DNA of 64,000 bases from Alistipes sp. GTDB taxonomy: Bacteria > Bacteroidota > Bacteroidia > Bacteroidales > Rikenellaceae. The stretch is from contig JAGAPT010000017.1 in assembly GCA_017623115.1 (NCBI GenBank), positions 1 through 64,000 on the forward strand, read 5' to 3'. The position numbers and the translations under genes were made by a program. The notes under the pieces were generated by a model. The model saw only the letters and a list, made by a program, of their open reading frames with translations, was not told the origin of the DNA and searched no databases. Positions 52,124-61,301 of the stretch are shown piece after piece; positions within the stretch are counted from its first letter, which is position 1, and each line of letters begins with the position of its first letter.

Positions 52124-53029
52124 CTACCATCGTGAACCAGCACCGCCACCACCAAAGTGTCCGCCACCGAATCCACCGCCAAAACTACCTCCGCCACCAA
52201 AGCCTCGGCCACCACCGAAGCCTCCGATAAAGGGACCACCGGCACTGCCATTCGAACCTCCATGCTGCTGTTTATAGACCTTCTTGGCACGCTTGACACT
52301 CGCGCCGCAATGACCACAGCGGAAGGTCTGTTCATAGAGGCTATACAGCAAGGTATCTTTCACAAAGCGTTGCGCTACAAATTTCAGTTTGGGGCGACCG
52401 CAATGCGGGCAGCGACTGGCAAAATACCACACCAACACCAAGCATCCCAGCGACAGCACAACCACAAAGAGGAGCAGTAGCCAGACATCCACCACATCGG
52501 ACTCCTCGGGAAGTGGCTCTCCGCCCTGCAAAATGGAGGCGACAGCCTCGACACCGGCTACCATGCCGGCACTATAATCACCTTCCCGAAATGCGGGAAG
52601 CATCACCTGCATCTGAATGCGTTTACTCAAAGCATCGGGCAGGATTCCCTCCAGGCCATCACCCGTCACGAAACGAATCTCACGAGCGGACTCTACCAAC
52701 AAAATACCCAGGCCATTATTGCCGTCAGCTCGTCCAACGCCCCAAGTCGAAAAGAGCTCGATGGCAAATGAAAAGACATCCTCCGAAGCGATCTCCCGCA
52801 CCGCCACCACAGCCACCTCGGCGACTCGTTGTGCGCGCAGTGAATCGCACACGGCGTCGATACGCGCCACCGCCTCGGCCGACAAGATACCATCCGGATT
52901 CGACACATAGCGCAAGCGGTTTTGCTGCTGCACATGGGGAATCTCCGCTACCCGATAGGCAGCCGCCGACAACGACCCTATCGCCATCAACGCCCACATA
53001 CACAGCATATATTTCAGGAATCGCCTCAT
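52124..53029 (-). CDS. TPM-domain protein (YgcG-like) with zinc ribbon and Gly-rich tail
   Basis: A 301-residue membrane protein. A signal or anchor segment is followed by a TPM domain (about 40-165; VSNPDGILSAEAVARIDAV, NNGLGILLVESAREIRFVTG), a transmembrane helix (about 185-205), a zinc-ribbon-like part (CPHCGRP and CGHCGAS) and a glycine-rich C-terminus. The pairing with LemA 30 bp downstream is a conserved module of unknown role in the envelope. Confidence 0.88.
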   Translation of the reverse strand: MRRFLKYMLCMWALMAIGSLSAAAYRVAEIPHVQQQNRLRYVSNPDGILSAEAVARIDAVCDSLRAQRVAEVAVVAVREIASEDVFSFAIELFSTWGVGRADGNNGLGILLVESAREIRFVTGDGLEGILPDALSKRIQMQVMLPAFREGDYSAGMVAGVEAVASILQGGEPLPEESDVVDVWLLLLFVVVLSLGCLVLVWYFASRCPHCGRPKLKFVAQRFVKDTLLYSLYEQTFRCGHCGASVKRAKKVYKQQHGGSNGSAGGPFIGGFGGGRGFGGGGSFGGGFGGGHFGGGGAGSRW

Positions 53030-53041
53030 AGTTGCTCCGAT

Positions 53042-54331
53042 TTATCGTTGTTGCACCAGCACACGGTAGCTCCACGGAGCCATCACCTCGCTTACGTGCT
53101 CCGCCAAACGATAGTTACGCTCGGCAAAGAAATCCCGATAGGTACCGGCATAGATACCCGTATTGTATTCCGCCTGAATGGTATAGGGCGAAAGGTTCAT
53201 CACGGCAATCACCCGATTATCAGCCACCTCACGCACCAAAATCATCAGACAATCTTCGGCATTGTTGTGAATCTCACACCATGAGCCACCCTCACCTCCT
53301 GCCGCCAAGGCTCGATTCTCGTGGCGCAGACGAATCAATCGACGATAACGACTCGTAGCCTGATTCGCCCGATAACAGGGGATGGGGTCGCGGTCGAAGA
53401 AGGCAAAGACATGGTCGTAGCCCACCTCCTGGCCGGTATAAATCAGCGGCAACGCCTGCGGTACGACAAACGTAAAGAGCGACATCACCTCATGAGCCGC
53501 CCCCATACGCGAAAACTCGGTGCCGTTCCACGAATTTTCATCGTGATTCGAGGTAAAACTCATCCGCATGGCCGAATGCGGGAAAGAGTTGTTGTACAGA
53601 TGGTTTCGCAGTTCGGTAACACGCACCTGCTGCTGTGCCACATCGTTCATCAGATGGTGCATCTGCCAGCCATAGTAGGCATTAAAACCACCCTGCTCAC
53701 ACAACGGAATCTCCTCGGCTTCAGCCAAGAAGAACAGATCGGGTTTCAACGCACGCAGACGACGGGTAACATAGCACCAGAAATCGGTCGGCACCAACAT
53801 CGCCATATCGCAGCGGAACCCATCCACGGCATGCTCTCTGACCCAAAAAGCCATCGCCTCGTATTGTCCTTCCCAAAGGGCCGGATTTGCGTAATTGAGC
53901 TTTGCCGTATCGCTCCAATCACAAGGGATTTTCGGTTCGCCATTTTCGTATTCGTACCACTCGGGGTGCTCGGTCAGCCAACGAGCATCGCGCGCTGTAT
54001 GGTTAGCCACCCAATCGAGCAGTACCTTCATACCCAGCCGATGCGCCTCTTCGACAAAGGCATCGAAGTCGGCCATCGTACCCATATCTGGATTCACGGC
54101 ACCATAATCGCGTATCGAATAATAGGAGCCAAGCGAACCCTTACGAGCCTCCTCGCCAATCGGATAGATCGGCATCAGCCAAATGGCATCAATGCCCATG
54201 CGGGCGAGGCTTTTCAATCGTCGTTGCGCCGCACGCAGTGTCCCTTCGCGGGTCAATTGGCGGACATTCATCTCGTAGAGGACAGCCCGATAACTCCAGT
54301 CCGGATGGTTCATATCTATTGCTTTTTTCAT
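53042..54331 (-). CDS. Alpha-amylase family glycoside hydrolase (GH13), cytoplasmic
   Basis: A 429-residue GH13 enzyme. Catalytic residues by position: nucleophile Asp175 (GFRCDMA), acid/base Glu204 (FFLAEAEEIP) and Asp264 (TSNHDENSW). I started at the ATG at 54331. Upstream codons in the frame run through the promoter. There is no signal peptide, so it probably acts on stored or imported alpha-glucans inside the cell. It is 12 bp upstream of the TPM gene. No sus-type partners are near. Confidence 0.88.
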   Translation of the reverse strand: MKKAIDMNHPDWSYRAVLYEMNVRQLTREGTLRAAQRRLKSLARMGIDAIWLMPIYPIGEEARKGSLGSYYSIRDYGAVNPDMGTMADFDAFVEEAHRLGMKVLLDWVANHTARDARWLTEHPEWYEYENGEPKIPCDWSDTAKLNYANPALWEGQYEAMAFWVREHAVDGFRCDMAMLVPTDFWCYVTRRLRALKPDLFFLAEAEEIPLCEQGGFNAYYGWQMHHLMNDVAQQQVRVTELRNHLYNNSFPHSAMRMSFTSNHDENSWNGTEFSRMGAAHEVMSLFTFVVPQALPLIYTGQEVGYDHVFAFFDRDPIPCYRANQATSRYRRLIRLRHENRALAAGGEGGSWCEIHNNAEDCLMILVREVADNRVIAVMNLSPYTIQAEYNTGIYAGTYRDFFAERNYRLAEHVSEVMAPWSYRVLVQQR

Positions 54332-54445
54332 CGTTTTGGTTGCCAAAGATACGTTTTTTTTCACAATTTCATTGCGCAAAAGCAAAAACAGCCCTCTTTC
54401 CACAAAAATCATCATCACAGATTTTCAAAATCGGGGAATTATATT

Positions 54446-54453
54446 TAACTTTG
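54446..54453 (+). promoter_or_regulatory. -7 box of the polysaccharide export genes
   Basis: TAACTTTG, with a T-rich -33-like stretch (TTTT, 54422-54425) 20 bp upstream. The gene starts at 54488. Confidence 0.5.
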
Positions 54454-54487
54454 TGCGATTATATGTTGTCTTAAACACACAGAACGA

Positions 54488-55282
54488 ATGAAACTTTTTC
54501 GCACGTTGACGATGGTAATGGTGGTGGTGCTCGCAACCTCATGTGCATCCCACAAGCGTATTTGGTATTTGCAGGATGCCATTCCCTACACCCCCGAGCA
54601 GATCGAGCAACAAGGGCAGATTCGTATTCAGCCCTTCGACCGACTCACCATTGTAGTCAACAGCAAAGACCCCGAGCTGGCCGTGCCGTTTAATGCCGCC
54701 ACCTCATACAATGCGCTTTCCCCCCTGGGAACAAGCTCCTATACCAACAATTCGCTGCAGATCCGCACGGTTGACGAGCAAGGTTTCCTCGACCTGCCCA
54801 TCTTAGGACGTGTCGAGTGCAAGGGATTAACTCGCAGCGAGTTGGCCAACAAAATTGCCCAATTGATTATCGACGGCGAATACATCAACGACCCGACGGT
54901 CAACGTGCAGTTTGCCGACATGAAAATCTCGGTCTTGGGTGAGGTGGCTCGTCCGGGACAATTTGCCATCACCAACGACAAAATCACCATCTTCGATGCG
55001 TTGGCCATGGCCGGCGACATGACCGTGTATGGTATTCGCAGCGATGTAGCCGTACACCGCGAAGTCAATGGGGTGCGTACCATCGAGTACCTCGACTTGA
55101 CCTCGAAGGAGATTTTCCACTCCCCCGCTTTCTACATTCAGCAAAACGATATCATCTACGTCAAACCGAATAAGTACAAAGCTCAATCGGGTGAAATCAG
55201 CCAAAACCGTAGTTTCTACATCTCGCTGATTTCGACCGCCATCTCGATGGCAACGCTTATCGTCACCATCTCCAAACTGTAA
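54488..55282 (+). CDS. Polysaccharide export outer-membrane lipoprotein (Wza-like)
   Basis: A 264-residue lipoprotein (lipobox LATSC, Cys18) with a Poly_export domain (QIRIQPFDRLTIVVNSKDPE) and an SLBB region (VLGEVARPGQFAITNDKIT). A C-terminal hydrophobic helix (ISLISTAISMATLIV) resembles the Wza membrane-spanning helix. It is followed at 21 bp by the Wzc-like gene. Together they form the outer-membrane channel and inner-membrane co-polymerase of a capsule or exopolysaccharide exporter. Confidence 0.9.
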   Translation: MKLFRTLTMVMVVVLATSCASHKRIWYLQDAIPYTPEQIEQQGQIRIQPFDRLTIVVNSKDPELAVPFNAATSYNALSPLGTSSYTNNSLQIRTVDEQGFLDLPILGRVECKGLTRSELANKIAQLIIDGEYINDPTVNVQFADMKISVLGEVARPGQFAITNDKITIFDALAMAGDMTVYGIRSDVAVHREVNGVRTIEYLDLTSKEIFHSPAFYIQQNDIIYVKPNKYKAQSGEISQNRSFYISLISTAISMATLIVTISKL

Positions 55283-55303
55283 ATTGCGAAAAACTTTTGT
55301 TTC

Positions 55304-57748
55304 ATGACCGAACAACCCATTATACCCCAGCAGAGCCACAGCGAAGACTCCATTGAATCCATTACCCTGCATGATGTGATTCAAATCTTCTTCAACAACT
55401 GGCGTTGGTTTGTCATTTCGTTGGTTTTGTGCCTTGGCTTTGCCTATTTCTACTTGGCCAGCACGCCCCGTATCTACAAACGCGAGGCTGTGTTGCTCAT
55501 CAAGGACACCCGCAAAGGTGGCGACCTCGAAATCGGAGCCTTCAGCGATTTGGCCGGTTTTCAGAGCCGTCGCAGCGTTGACAATGAACTCTACATCATC
55601 CAGTCGCGTCGCTTGATGATGGAGGTGGTCGAGCGTCTGAATCTGACTACCACCTACTCGGCCAAGAAGCGGTTGCGCACCTACGACCTCTACAAGTCGT
55701 CGCCCATTGATGTTACCTTCATCAACCACGACGACAAACACTCGAAAGCACTCTCCATCACACCCAAACCCGATGGTTCGATTCTGCTCAGCGACTTCGA
55801 GGATCGCTATATCGAGGGTCGCGAAAAACGCATGAAAATCAACGCTCAATTCGGTGATACGATTGCGACCCCGATCGGTCAGGTTGTTGTGGCACCTACC
55901 ATCTACCTCGATTCAACCTTCCACGACTACGCCATTCGTGTTGTGAAACGTCCGCAGGATATCACAGCCAACGCTTATCGCAAAATGGTACAAAGTGGTA
56001 TCGTGAATAAGTTGGCTTCCGTCGTGTCGCTTTCGATGAGTTCGGCTTCGCCGCGTCGTGCCGAAGATGTCCTCAACACGCTCATTGCCGTCTACAACGA
56101 GGATGCCATCAAAGACAAGCAGAGCATCTCGAAAATCACAGCCGAATTTATCACTGCCCGTTTGGAGGTCATCGGCCGTGAATTGGGCGAGGTAGACCGC
56201 GACATCGCCAACCTCAAACAGAGCAACCGCATCATCGACATCAAGTCTGAAGCAACGCTTACGGCCAACGAAAGTTCGCGCTACAAGGCCGAAAGCCTCT
56301 CGCTCGAGAATCAAATCACCGTTGCCGAATACATTCGCACCTATCTGCAAGACCCTGCCAAAGTGGGCGAATTGATTCCGATGGTCGCCTCGATCCAAAA
56401 TCAAGGCATCTCGAATCAGATTAACAACTACAACGAGGCTATCCTGCGACGTCAGAAGTTGCTGGCCAACAGTTCGCAGAACAACCCGATTATTCAGGAG
56501 TTGAATCAGGTGCTGACCGCCACTCGCCACTCGATTATCGCCTCGCTCAACTCGCATATCTCGACCCTCGACATGCAGCGTGATGCCATGCGCAGCGAGG
56601 AGAGTTCGATTAACCGTCGCATCTCCAGCATGCCCTCGCAGGAGAAGTTGATGCTCGATGTAGCCCGTCAGCAGAAGATTAAAGAGGAGCTGTTCCTCTA
56701 CCTCTTGAATAAGCAGGAGGAGACGCAACTCAACTTCGTCATTGCCGAGAGTAACTCGCGCATCATCGACTTGGCTTATGGTAGCAACATTCCCATCTCG
56801 CCGCGTCCGATGATTATTCTGATATTGGCTGTGATGATTGGTCTGGCTTTCCCCTTCGGCATCTTCTTCCTCATCGGCATCCTCGACACCACGATTCGTG
56901 GTCGTCGCGATATCGAGAAGTACACGAGCATCCCCTTCCTGGGCGATATTCCGACCGCCGACGCCAATGGCATCTCGCGCCAGGGTGTAGCCGTTCGTGA
57001 AACGGGTCGTGATGCTGTCTCGGAGGCATTCCGTCTCTTGCGCTCGAATATGACCTTCATGAATATCTCGTCGGGCAAGGAGATTCAAACAGTACTCTTC
57101 ACCTCGTCGAATCCCCATGCCGGTAAGACCTTCGTTGCCACGAACCTCGCCATGACACTGGCTATGGCCGGCAAGAAGGTGCTGCTCATCGACCTCGACC
57201 TGCGTCGTCATGCCTTCTCTTCGCAGATGGGCCATGGCCACAGCAAGCGCGGTATCACCAGCTATCTTTCGGGTAGTGCTACCATGGAGAACATCATCGA
57301 AAAGAGTTCGATTCACGACAACTTCGATGTGATTTATGCCGGTATTCAGCCCCCCAACCCGGCCGAGATTCTGCTCTCGGATCGTCTTGACAGTCTCTTC
57401 ACCGAGCTGCGTTCACGCTACGATTACATCTTCATCGACTCGACACCATCGATGTCGGTTGCCGATGCCATCATCTGCGATCGCTTGTCCGACCTTACGA
57501 TTTATGTCGTTCGCGAGGGTGTACTCGACCGCCGTCAGCTACCCGACATCGAGCGTCTGTACCGCGAGAAGAAGTTCCACAACATGAGTATCGTACTCAA
57601 CAGCACCAGCGCCCATCGTCACGGCTACGGATATGGTTATGGGTACGGATATGGCTACGGATATGGTTACGGCGACACGGAATATACCGAGCCAAGCTAC
57701 CGCAAGCGTATCGGGAAACTATTCGGACGTCTGTTCGGTAAACGATAG
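55304..57748 (+). CDS. Polysaccharide co-polymerase/tyrosine autokinase (Wzc-like)
   Basis: An 814-residue Wzz/BY-kinase fusion. TM1 lies at about 34-53, then a periplasmic coiled-coil region with GNVR-like part, TM2 at about 502-526, then the kinase. Walker A (SNPHAGKTF) has Lys608, and Walker A' (LLIDLDLRR) starts near residue 627. The tyrosine-rich C-terminal tail contains eight consecutive Gly-Tyr pairs (about 774-789) before DTEYTEPSY. Phosphorylation of this tail normally controls chain length and assembly. No Wzb-type phosphatase or glycosyltransferase is adjacent. Confidence 0.92.
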   Translation: MTEQPIIPQQSHSEDSIESITLHDVIQIFFNNWRWFVISLVLCLGFAYFYLASTPRIYKREAVLLIKDTRKGGDLEIGAFSDLAGFQSRRSVDNELYIIQSRRLMMEVVERLNLTTTYSAKKRLRTYDLYKSSPIDVTFINHDDKHSKALSITPKPDGSILLSDFEDRYIEGREKRMKINAQFGDTIATPIGQVVVAPTIYLDSTFHDYAIRVVKRPQDITANAYRKMVQSGIVNKLASVVSLSMSSASPRRAEDVLNTLIAVYNEDAIKDKQSISKITAEFITARLEVIGRELGEVDRDIANLKQSNRIIDIKSEATLTANESSRYKAESLSLENQITVAEYIRTYLQDPAKVGELIPMVASIQNQGISNQINNYNEAILRRQKLLANSSQNNPIIQELNQVLTATRHSIIASLNSHISTLDMQRDAMRSEESSINRRISSMPSQEKLMLDVARQQKIKEELFLYLLNKQEETQLNFVIAESNSRIIDLAYGSNIPISPRPMIILILAVMIGLAFPFGIFFLIGILDTTIRGRRDIEKYTSIPFLGDIPTADANGISRQGVAVRETGRDAVSEAFRLLRSNMTFMNISSGKEIQTVLFTSSNPHAGKTFVATNLAMTLAMAGKKVLLIDLDLRRHAFSSQMGHGHSKRGITSYLSGSATMENIIEKSSIHDNFDVIYAGIQPPNPAEILLSDRLDSLFTELRSRYDYIFIDSTPSMSVADAIICDRLSDLTIYVVREGVLDRRQLPDIERLYREKKFHNMSIVLNSTSAHRHGYGYGYGYGYGYGYGYGDTEYTEPSYRKRIGKLFGRLFGKR
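57623..57670 (+). repeat. Eight tandem GGNTAY hexamers in the kinase tail
   Basis: A 48-bp in-frame tandem repeat encodes (Gly-Tyr)x8 at the C-terminus of the Wzc-like kinase. Copy-number changes would keep the frame while altering the number of tyrosines. Confidence 0.9.
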
Positions 57749-57754
57749 CAACTT

Positions 57755-58144
57755 ATGGCCATTCAGGATGCAATTATAGCCATCGACTTTGATGGTACGG
57801 TTGTCACACACGCCTATCCCGAGATTGGCGACGACATCGGAGCCGTACCCGTGTTGAAAGAGCTGACCGCCAATGGTTGCCGGCTCATTCTCAACACGAT
57901 GCGCAGTGGTGACCTACAAAAGGAGGCCGAGGCGTGGTTTCGTAAAAACAACATTCCACTCTACGCCACCAACGAGAATCCGAAGCAACATCGTTGGACC
58001 AAATCCCCCAAGGTACACGCCGACCTTTATATCGACGATAGTGCTTTAGGGTGTCCGATTAAGTTCATCGACGGGGCTCGTCGTCCGGTTGCCGACTGGG
58101 TGCGTATCCGCGAACAGTTGGTCAAAGAGGGGTTTCTGGATTAA
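57755..58144 (+). CDS. Small HAD-like hydrolase (BT_0820 type)
   Basis: A 129-residue HAD-superfamily protein with motif I IAIDFDGTVV, LNTMRSG as motif II, and YIDDSALG as motif IV. It is a C0-type protein without a cap domain, like the structurally studied BT_0820 family. It begins 6 bp after the kinase gene. A phosphatase role is likely; the substrate is unknown. Confidence 0.88.
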   Translation: MAIQDAIIAIDFDGTVVTHAYPEIGDDIGAVPVLKELTANGCRLILNTMRSGDLQKEAEAWFRKNNIPLYATNENPKQHRWTKSPKVHADLYIDDSALGCPIKFIDGARRPVADWVRIREQLVKEGFLD

Positions 58145-58153
58145 CCTCCCGCA

Positions 58154-58194
58154 ATAAAAAACACCCGACTGAGATTCAGTCGGGTGTTTTTTAT
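58154..58194. terminator. Bidirectional terminator
   Basis: ATAAAAAACACCCGACT paired with AGTCGGGTGTTTTTTAT, 17 bp perfect with a 7-nt loop, between convergent genes. Confidence 0.92.
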
Positions 58195-58207
58195 GCCATA
58201 GGGAAGG

Positions 58208-59119
58208 CTATTCCCACAACTTTTCGGGATACTTTCCTGCGGCAATATACTCCTTGATAGCGGCTACGAGGGCCGGTTTATCCTCCTTATAGGTAACACC
58301 ATGCCACTGTGCATCGGAACGCAGCACGCGCAACTCCGAGGTACCGTCAGCAATCAGTTTGTTGACCATCGTCGGGATGTAGAACTCCCCTTTCAGGTGG
58401 TCGGGATTCTCCGCGAACCACTGCTTGAAGTAGTTCTCCGTGTGGGCGAAGTAGTCGGGAGTAAAGCCAAAGAGGTTCATCGATACAGGCGTATCCTCGG
58501 CTAAAGGCTCATCCTCACCCAAGTCATGGAAGACGATTTGCCCATCGGCCATGCGCTCGATTTTCGTGCGCTCGACCATCGAGGTAAGATTCCCGTTGGC
58601 ATCCACACCGCAGACACCACGTGAAACGGTACCATTCTCCGAGAGGGTCAGGTTGAGATTATAGGCCACCATGCAGTAGCGGTCGTGCGCCTCACCGAGT
58701 TCGGAGAGATAAGCACCGATGGTCTGATAAGCCTCGGCACCATAGAAGTCATCGGCATTGATGACCGCAAAGGGCTCTTTGACTACCTCTTTGGCCATCA
58801 GCACCGCGTGGTTCGTACCCCACGGCTTGACACGACCTTCAGGCACCGTGCACCCTTCGGGCAGATAGTCGAGTTCCTGGAAGACAAACTCCACCTCAAT
58901 CTTGCCGCCAAAGCGTTCGGGCGAGAAGACCTCGCGAAACTCCTTCTCAAAGGCATGACGAATCACAAATACCACCTTCCCGAAGCCGGCGCGAATGGCA
59001 TCGTAAATCGAATAATCAATGATGGCCTCGTTGTTGGGGCCTACACCGTCCATCTGCTTCAGCGAGCCGTAGCGCGACCCCATACCGGCAGCCAGGACCA
59101 ATAAAGTCGGTTTTACCAT
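58208..59119 (-). CDS. Sugar nucleotidyltransferase family protein
   Basis: A 303-residue NTP_transferase-fold protein: VLAAGMGSRYGSLKQMDGVG is the nucleotide-binding loop, KPWGTNHAVLMAKEV and VINADDFYG follow. The variant GMGSRYGSLKQ (Leu-Lys-Gln instead of Lys-Pro) is usual for this Bacteroidetes subgroup, which lacks a clear substrate assignment. It faces the export genes across a terminator and may supply NDP-sugars for polysaccharide synthesis, though this is inference. Confidence 0.85.
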   Translation of the reverse strand: MVKPTLLVLAAGMGSRYGSLKQMDGVGPNNEAIIDYSIYDAIRAGFGKVVFVIRHAFEKEFREVFSPERFGGKIEVEFVFQELDYLPEGCTVPEGRVKPWGTNHAVLMAKEVVKEPFAVINADDFYGAEAYQTIGAYLSELGEAHDRYCMVAYNLNLTLSENGTVSRGVCGVDANGNLTSMVERTKIERMADGQIVFHDLGEDEPLAEDTPVSMNLFGFTPDYFAHTENYFKQWFAENPDHLKGEFYIPTMVNKLIADGTSELRVLRSDAQWHGVTYKEDKPALVAAIKEYIAAGKYPEKLWE

Positions 59120-59152
59120 GATTTATTTCGTATTAATTGGTTTCGAATCATA

Positions 59153-59160
59153 CAAAGGTA
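59153..59160 (-). promoter_or_regulatory. -7 box of the nucleotidyltransferase gene
   Basis: TACCTTTG on the minus strand, 33 bp before the start. The -33 region CTTG (59185-59182) is one base off consensus at a 21-bp spacing. Confidence 0.5.
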
Positions 59161-59204
59161 GAAAAAATCGCGTAAAAAGCACAAGAGAATCGACTAAAAA
59201 TGGT

Positions 59205-59212
59205 TATCTTTG
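59205..59212 (+). promoter_or_regulatory. -7 box of the M23-like gene
   Basis: TATCTTTG, 25 bp before the start codon at 59238; no clear -33 box. Confidence 0.45.
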
Positions 59213-59237
59213 CGTTTTACAAGGTAAAAAGTCGACG

Positions 59238-60107
59238 ATGAATATTTTCAAACAGATAGCCCGCTTCTGGGTTAACCTCTTTCGTAAGCGTCGCATCTCG
59301 GTGCTCAACGCCACAGATCGGAGCGAGGAGTGGCACACCCACCTCTCACCGGCATCCCTTTTTGCTGCCTCCGTATCGTTGCTCCTGATGCTCTTCATCA
59401 TCATCTTGATGTTGGTGGCCTACACCCCCGTTTTGGAGCTTCTGCCCGGCTATCGCACCGAGGCCAACCGCTCGCGTGAAAGCCTCGTGCAGAACATCAT
59501 CCGCCTCGATTCGATGGAGCGTGTGATGAACGACATGATTACCTACAACCGCAACATAGCGATGATTATGGCCGGCAAATCGCCCGTGGCACGTACCATC
59601 ATCTCATCGGACAGCACCCGCACAAGCAAGATTCTGGTGATGCCTTCGGCCGAGGATTCGCTGCTGCGAGCCCAGATGGAGGGCGACGGACCCTATGCGT
59701 TGGCCGGCGATGGTTCATCGTCACGTCGAGCCCTGCGCGAGGCCGTTGAGTTGGTAACACCGGTCGAGGGGCTTGTCACCGACCATTTCAACATCGAGGA
59801 GGGGCGTTTCGGGGTGCGCATCGCATCTCCCTCGGCAGCCCGTCTGACGGCTATCGACGATGGCTCGGTCATTGCGTCACAATGGACGCCCGAGAGTGGT
59901 CATCAATTGATTATTCAGCACCGAGGTAACCTCTTGGCTATTTACAAGAATTTGTCGCAACCGCTCGTCGCCACCGGCCAGGCCGTGCGCACCGGAGAGT
60001 TGATTGGCTACACGGCCGAGAGCGAGGCGGGACAAACCAAGCCCTTCGAGTTGGAACTTTGGCACAACGGAAAGGCTGTTGACCCCGAGGGATACATTGT
60101 TTTCTAA
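59238..60107 (+). CDS. M23/LytM-like membrane protein, probably inactive
   Basis: A 289-residue inner-membrane protein with one membrane helix (about 36-60), a short helical linker and a C-terminal LytM-like domain (about 170-289; GVRIASPSAARLTAIDDGSVI, QLIIQHRGNLLAIYKNL, GELIGY). The metal ligands of active M23 peptidases (HxxxD and HxH) are not present: the HLHFE position reads PFELELW. I infer a non-catalytic role, as for EnvC- or NlpD-type activators of amidases. The start at 59238 follows a TATCTTTG box. It precedes dxr. Confidence 0.8.
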   Translation: MNIFKQIARFWVNLFRKRRISVLNATDRSEEWHTHLSPASLFAASVSLLLMLFIIILMLVAYTPVLELLPGYRTEANRSRESLVQNIIRLDSMERVMNDMITYNRNIAMIMAGKSPVARTIISSDSTRTSKILVMPSAEDSLLRAQMEGDGPYALAGDGSSSRRALREAVELVTPVEGLVTDHFNIEEGRFGVRIASPSAARLTAIDDGSVIASQWTPESGHQLIIQHRGNLLAIYKNLSQPLVATGQAVRTGELIGYTAESEAGQTKPFELELWHNGKAVDPEGYIVF

Positions 60108-60119
60108 CCAGTGCGGAGC

Positions 60120-61289
60120 ATGAATCAACAGACAAAGATGAAACAAAGAATCGCCATCTTGGGCTCTACGGGCTCCATCGGTGTCCAGACCCTTGATATA
60201 GCCCGCGAAAATCCCGACCGCTTCGAGGTGCGGGTACTCACCGCCCATCGGAATTGGCAACGGTTAGCCGAGCAGGCTCGGGAGTTCGATGTCGACACGG
60301 TGGTCATTGCCGACGAACAATATTATGGTCCGCTGAGCGAGGCTCTTGCCGACACCGACACCAAGGTCTATGCCGGCGAGGAGGCGGTAGCGCAAGTTGC
60401 CGGAGGTGGCGATACACAGGTCGTGGTCAACGCCTTGGTCGGCTATGCAGGCTTGGCACCCACGGTAGCGGCTTTGCGTGCCCGCAAGAAGCTCGCTTTG
60501 GCCAACAAGGAGTCGTTGGTCGTAGGTGGTGAGCAGGTGATGCGTCTGGCTCGTGAGCAACAAGCCCCGATTATCCCGATTGACTCGGAGCACTCGGCCA
60601 TCTTCCAATGTTTGGTGGGCGAACGCTCCCCGCTGCGTCGACTCATCATCACATGCAGTGGCGGAGCCTTCCGTGATCTGCAGCGCGAGGAGTTGGCCCA
60701 CGTTACGGTCGAGCAGGCACTGCGCCACCCACAATGGGACATGGGGGCGAAGATTACCATCGACTCCTCGACCCTCGTCAACAAAGGCTTCGAGGTCATC
60801 GAAGCGCATTGGTTATTTGATGTGCCGGCCGAGCAAATCAGCGTCATTCAGCATCCGCAATCCATCATCCACTCGATGGTCGAGTTTGAAGATGGAGCCA
60901 TCAAAGCACAACTCGGCACCCCGGATATGCGCATGCCCATCAGTTATGCCCTGCTCTTCCCCGAGCGAGCCCACCGCCCCGGTGAACGATTCAACTTCAT
61001 GAATCATCCACAGCTGACCTTCTCGGAGGTTGACCGGCTGAAATATCCGGCACTGGATATCGCCTACGATTGTCTGCACCGCGGGGGCACGGCAGCCTGC
61101 GTCATGAATGGCTCGAATGAGGTGGCCGTAGCAGCCTTCCTGAATCGAAAATGTGCCTGGCTCGACATTGTTCGCGCCATCGAATATGCCCTCGGCAAGG
61201 CTACCTTCACCGCAACCCCCTCGTGGGAGGATTATGCTGCCTCGAATGAGGAGGCTCGACGTTTGGCAGCCGAGTACCTACACTTGTAA
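60120..61289 (+). CDS. dxr: 1-deoxy-D-xylulose 5-phosphate reductoisomerase
   Basis: A 389-residue MEP-pathway enzyme. IAILGSTGSIGVQTLDI binds NADPH, LANKESLVVGGE and IPIDSEHSAIFQCL carry substrate and metal ligands, and GAKITIDSSTLVNKGFEVIEA follows. Converts DXP to MEP for isoprenoid synthesis. Start codons at 60120 (ATG) and 60138 (ATG, the more usual distance to the Rossmann motif) are both possible; a GTG at 60111 is less likely. It is 12 bp after the M23-like gene. Confidence 0.96.
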   Translation: MNQQTKMKQRIAILGSTGSIGVQTLDIARENPDRFEVRVLTAHRNWQRLAEQAREFDVDTVVIADEQYYGPLSEALADTDTKVYAGEEAVAQVAGGGDTQVVVNALVGYAGLAPTVAALRARKKLALANKESLVVGGEQVMRLAREQQAPIIPIDSEHSAIFQCLVGERSPLRRLIITCSGGAFRDLQREELAHVTVEQALRHPQWDMGAKITIDSSTLVNKGFEVIEAHWLFDVPAEQISVIQHPQSIIHSMVEFEDGAIKAQLGTPDMRMPISYALLFPERAHRPGERFNFMNHPQLTFSEVDRLKYPALDIAYDCLHRGGTAACVMNGSNEVAVAAFLNRKCAWLDIVRAIEYALGKATFTATPSWEDYAASNEEARRLAAEYLHL

Positions 61290-61301
61290 ACAACACACAA
61301 C

